This document shows, piece after piece, positions 20,657 through 30,480 of a stretch of DNA of 37,500 nt. This DNA is from Sphaeroforma sirkka. Lineage: Eukaryota > Opisthokonta > Ichthyosporea > Ichthyophonida. A program made the translations under genes and the position numbers. Location: assembly GCA_001586965.3 (NCBI GenBank), contig LUCW03000024.1, positions 92,501-130,000 of the forward strand. The letters run 5' to 3'. A model generated the notes under the pieces. It was not told the origin of the DNA. It saw only the letters and a list, made by a program, of their open reading frames with translations, and ran no database searches. Each line of letters starts with the position of its first letter. Positions within the stretch are counted from its first letter, which is position 1.

Positions 20657-22540
20657 TGCTGCAACTGACTCAATTGTTGCTCGTACTTTACAAGTAGCTC
20701 CTGCTGCTTTCTCATCAACTGCTGTGTTGTTGGTTGTCGTTCCTTGTCTTGTTTCGACTGTCAGCGACGCTGCTTTGAGCGTTTCAGTGGACCTGCTGCC
20801 ACCGGCTCTCCCCGGTCGGCTGCCTGTCTCATCTCTTGCCTAGTAGTCTGCGGAAATCCTCGAGGTTACCACTCTTGTGGCGGTGCGTGTAGCACACTCG
20901 ACTGCCGCTGCCAAATCAAGAATGCCTGTCATAGAATTTGCCTGTTGCCTTGGAATTCAGCATCCGTATGGGTTCGCGATATTCCCAAGGTGCTTGGCGC
21001 TATGGATGTTAGAGTGTAATGTGGGAGACTAAAAGTTATCAGAGTGGAATGTAGTAGACTAGTAGACTTTAAATAGAGTGCAAATGTATCTAAAGAATGA
21101 TGCGTCCGAATGAATTTATTCATGATCTCATGCTCAGTTATATACTGAAGGTGTTTGTGCTAGTTCTCAACCACTTGGGTTAGTCAAGGTAAAACTCATA
21201 TAATCAGTATGAGAAACCTTATGCAGAACACTTATGTACTCAGATTTATTTTCTAGAAATAAATATATCACTTTCTCTGCTACGCACTCCTAGTCATGGA
21301 CCTCGGCTTTCGGCCTGCCGGTGGCCCGTGTACTATAAGTAGAATAATGTGAGAAGAAGTCTTAAATTACTTTCACGTTCGGGCTGACTCACCTATACAT
21401 ATATTAATTTTGGAACAAGTCCCAAATTACTCTCGGGCTGACGGCGGAAAACGTTATAAACGTATTTAGAACTACTCCTGTAGTCTCTCGATGGATGTCT
21501 CATGTGGCGTACCTTGGTTTGGTTCCTGACTTTTAAAGCCTCGCGGCTCCAAGTCCTGACGCTCCCGTGTCTCTGGCGCCAATTGTTGTTGACGTTGACT
21601 ACTGTTATGTGCTTAACTGTGATCGTAAAGTTGACCCTCTTCGCTGGTGGCTGCTCATATTGCAACAACCACCTTTGTACAGTATAGGTTGCCATCATCC
21701 ATCCAGTTCTTGTCGTTCTGTGATAGATTCAACCCTAGACCGACGTCTGAGCTTACTCGGCCTGCATGCTTACTTACATGTTGCGTGCCTACTCTCATGC
21801 TCATCCCAATAATTACTCTCGTATGCTCCTCACTCTGCCTCAAGTATATTTGCTTGCCCGCTCTCTAGCCTGCACCGTTCTCACCCTTCATCTGCTCCAT
21901 CCATCTTGTGTATCCGACCTATATTCCTTATAGATGATAGTCTCAATGACCATTGTAGTCCCATGTAGCTATCCTCTATGTTACCTTACGGATCACACCC
22001 ACAGTATTTTAAATTTTTCTATCACTTTATCCGCTTCTTCAAACTATCCTTTAAATATCTGTCCTCTCTATCAGTATTCACGAAGTGCCCTGTATCCATG
22101 CTCTACTATGTATGTGCGTTCCTGGACGCCTATGTTTCTTATGCATATATTCCTTTGTGTTTAAGTATATATGGACCCCTTATATTATGTATATTACGTT
22201 ATGCTCCCTTTCTCTATCTTGTTAATATGCTCCAACTTAACATTTATACTTTTACCGGCTAATTCTAAAAGGCTGACGCTTCTTTTCCCATGGTCATCAT
22301 ATGTCACTCCATTGCATGTCGCCCCAATTCCATGTCCCATGTATTCGAAACTTTTCGCGACTTACCAACCCTATTGCTTCTTGCTTACATTATGTGTTAT
22401 CATTCTGCTTGAGTGGATTATCGTTGCTTCAATTCTTCCTGATCTTTCTCACTTGGGGTATCTGTCCTTGTCAACAATCTCGTTGCGTCGCTCATGTTAC
22501 TTCCCATGTCTGGTCGACTTTCTTGTCCCATATCCGGCTG
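20657..22540. repeat. Long direct repeat, copy 2 (1.88 kb)
   Basis: Second copy of 16181-18068. Its left edge joins abruptly to the plus-strand block. Its right edge continues smoothly as the same minus-strand sequence (an acidic frame runs through 22540), so this copy keeps the ancestral right junction. Together the two copies are what is expected if a 4476-bp segment was added within an originally single copy. Confidence 0.97.
21007..21490 (-). mobile_element. Type B solo LTR, duplicated copy
   Basis: The same LTR as 16531-17018 with the same ATGGA flanks, copied as part of the long direct repeat. It is not an independent insertion. It differs from copy 1 by an A in a run of A and a three-base CTA difference. 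Confidence 0.92.
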
Positions 22541-22897
22541 GTCATTTTGTACCCTCCTTTGTTGCCAATCCTCTGTCTGCACATCATCCACATAAGTTAA
22601 CCATTGTCTTTGTATTATTCTTTGCATTTGTATCAACCCCTACTTCTGATCCATAATTTGGATGCGTGTACCTCCATGCTCCATCGTAGGTGTCGAATCG
22701 TCTCTTTCTCTTGCTGACACCGTTTCTCCCTCGCGGTCACTATTGTTTGATAACAGCGATAACATACTCGATTCACTGCTGTATATCCCGCTATCTGACG
22801 ACTCTTGTACCTGGTCGTCTATGTGTCCTCCATTTATTGCCATGGGCGGATTCGACCAACCCCTTAAGTCTTCATCTTCTAATATATCGGTAAACAA
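22418..22897 (-). other. Acidic, Ser-rich minus-strand frames upstream of the gag leader
   Basis: Two adjoining minus-strand frames (22897-22640, 85 codons; 22636-22418, 72 codons) read as acidic and polar: TDILEDEDLRGW near the start, QESSDSGIYSSESS in the middle, then a repeated phrase QPDMGQESRPDMG. I recognise no domain. It lies on the same strand as, and upstream of, the gypsy gag leader. It could be the tail of another element's pol, an accessory frame, or a host exon captured next to the element. Confidence 0.35.
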
Positions 22898-23417
22898 ATC
22901 GTCGTTTCAGAGGCTACCTAATACCTACTTAGCGTACCCTTCTTTTGGGTTCTTGTCTAGATTACTAGTCTCTAAATCTATAAGATATACAATCCTTAAC
23001 CAAGCTCTATCAACTAGTTAAAAAAATGCAGTAAAACACGCTTCAATAACTATGTCTCAACTCACGCCCCTCTACAGAGGTTAGTCGTTGGTTATTTATT
23101 GAATATCTTTGTTCATAAAACCATGTGTTTATTTGATCAGAAATACTTTAATAAACCGTAGACCTAATTTACAAAATTTATCAAAATAAATCTAATGACC
23201 CAATTCGTGTATTCCTGACCAAATGTTACCCCATTCATGGCTGCAAGATTAAAAGACAAACATTAAACTGTTGTGATGGAACAGACCGTGCATTTATTAA
23301 TCAAGCTGTACAGTTTGACAAGGCCCTGATTTACATAGTAGCAGATGGTTGTATTCTTTTTGCCAATATGCCGTAAATGAAGCCTATCGGGAGAAGGACG
23401 AAGAAAATAGTTTCGAT
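22898..23417. other. Region with no recognised gene
   Basis: AT-rich. On the plus strand near 23250-23380 a frame contains FDKALIYIVADGCILFANMP, which looks protein-like but which I cannot place. The remaining sequence shows nothing. Confidence 0.3.
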
Positions 23418-23900
23418 TGTTAGAGTGCAATGTAGTAGACTTTAAATAAAGTGCAAATGTATGTATTTATTTGTGACCTCACCTTTGGTTTTATACCCGA
23501 GGTGTTTGTGCTAGTTTTAGCCACTTGGCCTGGCCAAAGTAAAAACTTATATGGTCAGTATGAGAAACCTTCTGCAGAACACTTTAACACTTCAATGCTA
23601 TTATATTTCAACTTGTCTGTAACTAAACCGCAAGCTGATCACATGATACCTTTCCGCATAGGTCGTGACTCGCATAGAACCGCAGCTATTTTTAGAATGT
23701 TGGGGTTAGCAGATTTAATTCACTCTCGGTAGTTGGTTGAGAAACCTAATCTGCTCTCCGGGGTCGGTTAAGTATTGACTCAAATCTCGGGAGTAATCTA
23801 AGCAACTTGATTAATTCTTGCGAGTGAGCTACCTCTGATGACTTCTATAAATCGAAGAAGGTTTCTTGCTGTAAAATCTGGCCTGTGACCTGTAGTCTCT
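23418..23900 (-). mobile_element. Type A solo LTR
   Basis: About 483 bp from TGTTAGAGTGCAATG to CTGTAGTCTCT, matching the copia LTRs at 24800 and 29066. The flanks TTCGA and GTCGA match at four of five positions, a plausible slightly decayed target duplication. No retroelement coding sequence borders it, so I call it a solo LTR. Confidence 0.85.
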
Positions 23901-24799
23901 TGTCGACAAAAAAATTAGGCGGTGTAAGAATAGGCATAGGTAGAAAATTACATACAAGAAAATTGCATACACCACGTGTTGAGATCAGCGCACCCTGTTC
24001 GGTTCAAAGTCATAAGAGCGACAGCGGCATGACAGTCTCGGTGGTTGAACCATTATTATCTGTGTGTGCAAAGGGGCGAGACGCATACCCATTGCATCTG
24101 GTACATAAAAATAAAGGTTCCGCACTGTCCGACTTCGAGGAGGAAAGGATCTAGAGATATCGCTACGAATAAATAGTAGTCATCGACCAACCAAGATAAG
24201 GCTAACGTTGTTTAGTGTTTACCAACTAAACTCGCGTCAATTTTACAAATCACAAATCACATATTCAACAGTAAATTCAACTGGGATATCAAATATGTCC
24301 ACGACTCTGACAATCGTCCTGGTATCTGTACTGATCATTGAAGTGATAGTAGAAAAAACAGTCTTACGTACTGCAGTAATTCACACCTCGAAATCACGTA
24401 TTAAAAAATTGCATTGCATTTCTGTAATACATCCATCGCAATAAAATACCTCTGACGACGCTTCCATGATCTTTGCCGCTTCGCTAAAACGTTATATTGT
24501 AGTAGACTATATAGAAAATGTTTATCAGTATGATAGTATAACTTTTAGACAGAGAGACCTACTAGGAATGCACGTAATACTTGGAAGTATATGGGTGCAT
24601 GTACCTAAGCTGTCTTTTTTTAAGTTATCTAAAGCCAGAGCTATGAATTTAGTGCCTGATCCCTACTACTACCCTGGTGTATTTGTTTCGATAAAGTCGA
24701 AAGATAACTGTATCTAAACGTACTCCCTTCTTACAAGAGGAACCGTCGTTCTTCTATTGACAACTACTAACAATTAATGAACCAAATCTTGCGTAAACT
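23901..24799 (+). other. Unrecognised plus-strand frames
   Basis: Three plus-strand frames of 78-89 codons follow one another (23885-24154, 24208-24444, 24466-24717). The last contains WVHVPKLSFFKLSKA, faintly like the C-terminal integrase region of copia elements, but the match is too weak to assign. The segments may be exons of an unidentified gene or remains of another element. A type A LTR bounds them on the left and the copia target site on the right. Confidence 0.25.
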
Positions 24800-25311
24800 T
24801 GTCAGAGTACAATGTAGTAGACTTTAAATAAAGTGCAAATGTATATATTTATTTCCGACCTCACCTTTGGTTTTATACCTAAGGTGTTTGTGCTAGTGTT
24901 CAGCCGCTTGGGCTGGCCAGGGTAAAAACTCATATGGTCAGTATGAGAAATCTTATGCGGAACACTTTAAACGCTTCGATGCTTTTCTATTTTAACTTCT
25001 CTGCAACTAAATCTTACGCTGATCACATGATGCCTTTCCGCATAGAACCATAGAACCGCAGCTATTATTAGAATGTTGCGGTTGACAGGCTTAATCTGCT
25101 CTCGGAAATCGGTTAAGTGATAACTCAACTCTTGAGAGTAATTTGAGAAACTTGATTAGCTCTCGGGAGTGAGCTAACTCTGATGACTTAGCTCCCAGGA
25201 GTGAGCTGACTCTGATGACTCAGCTCCCAGGAGTGAGCTGACTCTGATGACTTCCATAAATCAAAGATGGTTTCTTGCTGTAAAATCTGACCTGAGACCT
25301 GTAGTCTCTCT
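24800..25311 (-). repeat. Copia 3' LTR (type A)
   Basis: 512 bp, TGTCAGAGTAC on the left to GTAGTCTCTC on the right. Read on the minus strand it has upstream repeats, a TATAAAACC box, AATAAATATATAC and the terminal CTCTGACA. It contains three 32-bp tandem units (25158-25253), while its partner LTR has two. Confidence 0.93.
25158..25253. repeat. Three 32-bp tandem units in the LTR upstream half
   Basis: Units start at 25158, 25190 and 25222; each reads AGCTC(T/C)C(G/A)GGAGTGAGCT and then a CTCTGATGACT tail. The partner LTR carries two related units near 29455-29518. Variable repeats upstream of an LTR promoter often act as enhancer modules; here that is inference from position. Confidence 0.9.
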
Positions 25312-25384
25312 GTGTTCCATTCGCCTTTCATTGCGTTAGCTAGTTTCTGTCCGTCGGTCTTACTCTGCATGCTGCAATTTTGTC

Positions 25385-26330
25385 ATCTACGTGTACAATA
25401 ATGAAACAAGGTCCACTGTGTGTTTGTTTGATGAACAGTGCTCCATCCGATTGTGCTTGTTTATAACTGTGCTGTTTAGCAAATCGATGGATAGCATTAA
25501 ACCAGTAGTGTCCGCTAGGTGGTAGACCGTATACGCAACGGTCCGAGGGTGTATCGTATTGTCGAATGTCCATGTCATAGTGTGCCATTAGAGCTAAACA
25601 GATTCTGAGTGTTTCCTTGGCTACTACTGGGGCATAGATTTCATCGTAATCAACTCCCTGTTTTGCATTGAATGCTGCTACGTTCAGACGTGATTTGAGT
25701 CGTGTGTGAGAGACTACAATAGTAGGCGTATTTCTATGTACGTTAATAACGATTTACTTCGTCAGCCCGAAAGTAATTTGGGACTTGTTCTCAAATTAAG
25801 ATAAGTATAGGCGGGTCAGCCCGAGAGAACGTAAGAGTAATTTGAGACTTCTTCTCAGATTATTCTATTTATAGGATACGGGCCACCGGCTAGCCGAGAG
25901 CCGAGGTCCGAGACTGAGTGTGTCAACAGAGAATATGATATATTTATTTCTTGAAAATATATCTGAGTGCTAAAGTGTTCTGCATAAGGTTTCTCATACT
26001 GATCATATGAGTTTTTACCCTGGCCAACCCAAGTAGTTGAACACTAGTACAAACACCATCAGTATATAACTGAGGGTGAGATCATAAATAAATTCATTCG
26101 AATGCACCATACTTTAGATATACTAGCGCTTTACTATTAGTCCCCACACCGCACGCTAACAACTTAGATTTAAAGTCTACTACATTGTACTCTAACAATG
26201 TGACTTGTCATGATTCATCCGTTTTTGCCTTGAAGACCCATCGAGGGGGAAATAATGATTTCTCTCGCGGTTTGTTGTCAACCAGAGTGAATGCCTTGCG
26301 CTGTATCACCAAGTTCTCCATCTCTGAACG
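25385..26330 (-). pseudogene. Copia reverse transcriptase relic, split by a nested LTR
   Basis: Minus-strand phrases typical of copia RT: RWVFKAKTDES near 26240, IYAPVVAKETLRICLALMA near 25600, YGLPPSGHYWFNAIHR near 25500 and IVHVDD near 25388. The type B solo LTR at 25707-26197 lies between the first phrase and the rest. Fossil. Confidence 0.85.
25707..26197 (+). mobile_element. Type B solo LTR nested in the copia element
   Basis: 491 bp from TGAGAGACTACAATAG to ACTCTAACA on the plus strand, with flanks GTGTG and ATGTG (four of five match). It is in the opposite orientation to the copia element. It carries TATATAAC and AATAAATTC in the shared half and CCGGCTAGCCGAGAGCC in the unique half. 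It must be younger than the copia insertion. Confidence 0.9.
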
Positions 26331-26342
26331 TGCTGATTCCTC

Positions 26343-27585
26343 TCAATCGGCTGCGTTTGGCATCTCATATATACCTTTGTATGTTTTTGGTTCCATTGCT
26401 GCAGTTGCTGAATTGACAGTGTGCGTATTGCTAGGAGTTCGTCTCTTACGACGGCTATCGTGATACCAGTCGACAGTATTATCATCTATCGCGAGGTCCC
26501 GCAGTTCTCGAGAGACTTGGCGACCTTCTGCCGTTCCTCTAGCTATGGTTGCTTCGAGATCATGTTGTGTTTTGGTAGTCGCTGCAGAAGCCTCCGACTC
26601 GACGGTATGTGCTTTGCTCTCAGCATGGTGTTGTGTTGATGATGAAGTTATCTGTAGTTGTTCAGAGTTGCTTGACTTGTGCGTCACAGTTGGCTGGGCT
26701 TGTTGGCTAAGCATATCTTCCGTTGCAATGCCATCCAGTGCTTTGTCGTCGAGTTTGCCGTCTGGATCACGGTTCTTGTATGCGATGTGACACCCGAATG
26801 TTCTGAACTTATCTATCGAAAATGCATATCCTGTAAAATTCTCGTATGGGGATGAGCTCTTCTCGTTGGTGGGTATAGGATTGTATATGCTGGTGGTTTG
26901 AATCAGTGATTCAGCCCACATAGAAGTCGGTAGACGTGCATACTTCAGTTGTGCAAGCATTCTAGGGACCAGTGTACCATGGAGTCTCACTACCTTACCA
27001 TGGTATTGTGGGGTGGCCGTAGGTGCGTACCCCGAGCAGTATCCCAAATACGCAAGCATGCGCCTCATTGCGTTTGCTTTAAACTGTGAGCCTCCATTTG
27101 TATGCACTGAACTCGGCGATGACTTAAGATGTACCATTCATCGAAGGTGTGTATCATAGCATCCAAAATTGTTGTCGCTTTCAGATCGCGGATTGGATAC
27201 TCTTTGGCCATACTAGAAAAATCGTCTATGATTGATACAGAATGGGTGTTGGATCCTATTGACGGTACGAACGGTCCTATTATGTTCACGAAGACTAACT
27301 CGAGAGGCTCTGTATTAGGTTCGTGCTGTCGTTCCTTGTTTGTGTTCTTGCTCTTCTTCTTAGCAATAGTGCATGCTTTGCATCGTTCCTCTAGTTGCCT
27401 TATGTATGGTAAATCTTTGGGACGTAGCTGGGGTGCGCGAGTCTGTTGTGCCATGAAATCTGGTTGACTTTCTCCAGCGATGGTTCCACTGCAGTCATAG
27501 CTGTGTCGTCGATGTGTACACAGTATATTCTGTGCTTTTCATGTACTGTTATGGTTTCGAAACTTGGTAGTAATATGTACATCAT
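26343..27585 (-). pseudogene. Copia integrase relic
   Basis: Minus strand: the zinc-binding region with ISWHNRLAHPS near 27440 and CKACTIAKKKSK near 27370, then the catalytic core with IIGPFVPSIGSNTHSVSIID near 27250 and VHTNGGSQFKANAM near 27085, then a C-terminal segment DKFRTFGCHIAYKNRDPDGK near 26780 and a polar tail. This layout is standard for copia integrase. Confidence 0.9.
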
Positions 27586-27599
27586 GTTGTTGAGGAATT

Positions 27600-28676
27600 C
27601 AAATGAGTAGTGTCACGCTGAGAGTAGGCTGATACTTAGTAGTGCAGTTTTAAATGTCGTATCAATGAGTACATCCCCCAAGTTTCCTAGCTGAGCCACA
27701 TACTTCGGATAAATGATTGTACCATCAGCTACTTCGAGCGCATACCGGTCATTAATGCGCATGTTGCTGACGAGGCAATGTTTGTGGTACGTATAGGGAA
27801 GTACGTGTATGGTGGCGCAACTGTCGCAAGCTAGTCAGTATCCACCTCTGGAATCTCTATCTGACTGATCATTCACCTCCTTGTTGTCGACTGTATGGTT
27901 AATTGTGGAGAATGCAATCTGTCTGTTTGCAGGTAGCTGATCATCAGATACTTGTGCTGACATAGCTTTGTCTTGTCTGCCTTCCTGAGATTGGCGTCGA
28001 TTGCTCTGGGATCTGTATGTTCTGTCAATGTCTCGTGCTCGTTGTGTATCTCGTGAATATCTACCATCGTCGTAGTCGCGTCTATTGTACCTATCTACTC
28101 GGTAGTCCTGTTGGTCCTGATCATCGTGATTATCGTAGCGGTATTGGCAGCTGTTGTTTCTGTTGTACTGTTCCATACGAGTACGGTAGTCGCGATTCGA
28201 ATCAGGTCGGCGATGCTTGTTGTTGTTCTTGGACTTAAATCTGTAGTCTCTCATGTCATGACGAGGACCAGATTTGTCAATCCGTCGATCGTAGCGTTTA
28301 CGGCCGTCGTGGTCACGGCCCTGATTATGTGGGTTTCCAGCAACACACATGATTTGATTAGCGCTTGTAGCTTACGGCATTGCCCAATGGAATGCCCACG
28401 ATTATTGCGAAATGCACAATTTTCTGTCGATAAAGCTGCATGCGCACCGTACACAATGGTCGATGGGTCACTTTCATCTGGGTCAAATGCGATGAGATAC
28501 GTGGTGAGCTCATCATACGACATGGCCATCATAGCGGGTGTCTTTAAGGTAATCTTAACAGTCTGATTCTCGTCGTTCACAGCCTGCCGTAGAATAGCGC
28601 ATAGGCTGTTGTCGTGCCTCCGGCGTTTTTGAATTTCACATATGCCGTGTTGAGACGACTGATAAGGCTGGCGCAA
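27600..28676 (-). pseudogene. Copia gag and protease relic
   Basis: Minus strand: a gag segment with MAMSYDELTTYLIAF near 28515, a zinc-knuckle-like region NRGHSIGQC near 28395, and a long Arg/Asp/Tyr-rich tail (about 28340-27900, for example RSQSNRRQSQEGRQ). The protease follows, with DSCATIHV near 27815 and VADGTIIYPK near 27740. The basic RGG-like tail would suit RNA binding. Broken. Confidence 0.85.
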
Positions 28677-29065
28677 GATTCGTTCCGTTCTTGCGTGACG
28701 CGGTTCAGTTTTACTTCTAATGTCTGGATATCATCTTCGGTCAGGGCTTCAAACTTGCGTTTCAGTGCGGCAAAAGCTTCCCACGGCTTATAAATGAATT
28801 GACTGATCTCCGTTTGCAGCAGTGGAGATAAGGTGCGGTTGATAATCCGATATGCCTCAGCGATTTCCTTGAGTGTTCATCGGTTGCCTCTAGACGGGGT
28901 CGGATCGGTCAAAATTGTTGAGATTCCTCACAATTCACGGATAGAATTGTCTGGGTTTTCCAAGGAAGCCAGTCGACCTTCGATTCGAGAATAGTGGCGG
29001 TCTTAATATTCCTAGAGTTCACAGTGGGCATATTGATAGCGCGAGATCAGAGTGACCTGATAGGT

Positions 29066-29576
29066 TGTTAGAGTACAATGTAGTAGACTTTAAATAAAGT
29101 GCAAATGTATATCTTCATTTCTGACCTCACCTTTGGTTTTATACCTAAGGTGTTTGTGCTAGTGTTCAGCCGCTTGGGCTGGCCAGGGTAAAAACTCATA
29201 TGGTCAGTATGAGAAATCTTATGCGGAACACTTTAAACGCTTCGATGCTTTTCTATTTCAACTTCTCTGCAACTAAATCTTACGCTGATCACATGATGCC
29301 TTTCCGCATAGAACCATAGAACCGCAGCTATTATTAGAATGTTGCGGTTGACAGGCTTAATCCACTCTCGGGAATCGGTTGAGAAACTTAATCTGCTCTC
29401 GGAAATCGGTTATGTGATAACTCAACTCTTGAGAGTAATTTGAGAAACTTGATTAGCTCTCGGGAGTGAGCTAACTTTGATGACTTAGCTCTAAGGAGTG
29501 AGCAGACTCTGATGACTTCCATAAATCAAAGATGGTTTCTTGCTGTAAAATCTCACCTGAGACCTGTAGTCTCTCA
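29066..29576 (-). repeat. Copia 5' LTR (type A)
   Basis: 511 bp from TGTTAGAGTAC to GTAGTCTCTCA; partner of 24800-25311. It carries two rather than three 32-bp units but an extra copy of the CTCTCGG(G/A)AATCGG block, so the total length is nearly equal. On the minus strand the element's leader follows at 29065. Confidence 0.93.
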
Positions 29577-29581
29577 AAACT

Positions 29582-30239
29582 TTTCCGACCATAACAAATG
29601 ATTGGATAAACCAAGCTTAAAGATTCTATAAATAGAAACAACTAAATAGACAATATTATATTGCTCAAATGAACCTTATTTAGGGTATTTCGACCACAAA
29701 TATTGCAGCCTCTTACTCACCTGTTCATAATGCGAATTCGTGAGCACCACGAGTCGTATCTGGTTTAATAATCCACGCGCACGTCTTTTGAAACCTACTA
29801 CTATATATCGCACCCTTGGTTGTAGTTAAAGGTCGAATAACAGTATCACCCCCTGTTCAGAGGGAGACGTTGTTCTTTTATTCATTAAACCTTAATTACA
29901 GAATCTAATTACTTATGAGTCATGTGTCGATCGACCGGTACAAACAAAGTTTACAGATCCTAATATCACAAAGTAAATAACCTGAATTAAAATAACACTA
30001 ATCACCCTGTCTGGGCGAACACTAACATGGCACAGAACAATATTGAATCTCCGAAAAGGGTTGCGAAACACTGGAAAAGAGCGTAACATACCAAAAGTCC
30101 TTCTATATTTACAATAACTAATTGAGATCTTGAAGAATATTCAAGTCTGATATACCGATCGTATCTAGTGAGGGTTACTTTTAACGAAAATAGTTGTTTT
30201 TGATTAGCGTGAGAAAAAGAAGAGATATTGAAATAGATC
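29582..30239. other. Region with no recognised gene
   Basis: AT-rich flank to the right of the copia insertion. No coding exon, RNA gene or repeat family was recognised. Confidence 0.35.
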
Positions 30240-30480
30240 AGTTTCGAAGTTTTAATGTATTCCGCAGAAGTTTCCTCATATTGTCCATGTAAGTATAGTG
30301 TCGAAGTGTTGATGTATTCTGGAAAAGTTTCCTCATATTGTCCATGTAAGTTTTACTTCGGCCAGTTCAATTGGTTGAATACTGGCACAAGCACCGTTAT
30401 AAAACTAATGGTAAGGCAAATGATGACTGTTACGCTTCATTCAAAATTTACTACCCTGCATTTTAAGATGCCAAATTTCC
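30240..30480 (+). mobile_element. Old LTR relic with an internal duplication
   Basis: Shows diverged similarity to the shared half of the type A/B LTRs in plus orientation: TTCCTCATATTGTCCATGTAAG stands where the LTRs read TTTCTCATACTG(A)TCATATGAG, and then GCCAGTTCAATTGGTTGAATACTGG where they read GGCCAACCCAAG...GAACACTAG. The first part is present twice with a spacing of about 56 bp. Much older than the other LTRs here. Confidence 0.6.

Larger units (their letters stand above)
24800..29576 (-). mobile_element. Ty1/copia-family LTR retrotransposon, both ends present
   Basis: 4777 bp flanked by AAACT on both sides (24795-24799 and 29577-29581). LTRs are 24800-25311 and 29066-29576, differing at a few percent of positions by eye, so the insertion is fairly young to moderate in age. 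Minus-strand parts in copia order: gag (28676-27835), protease (about 27835-27600), GAG-pre-integrase and integrase (about 27580-26500), reverse transcriptase (about 26300-25390). Integrase preceding RT defines the copia class. A type B solo LTR sits inside it at 25707-26197. The element is broken, with multiple breaks. Confidence 0.95.

Noticed and set aside
20657-22540. The 1.88-kb repeats as giant LTRs of one element
   Set aside because: The ends are not TG...CA, no target duplication is visible, and each copy contains an ordinary solo LTR with its own ATGGA flanks.
28111-28566. 151-codon Val-rich plus-strand frame
   Set aside because: It is antisense to the Arg/Asp-rich tail of copia gag, which explains its length and composition.
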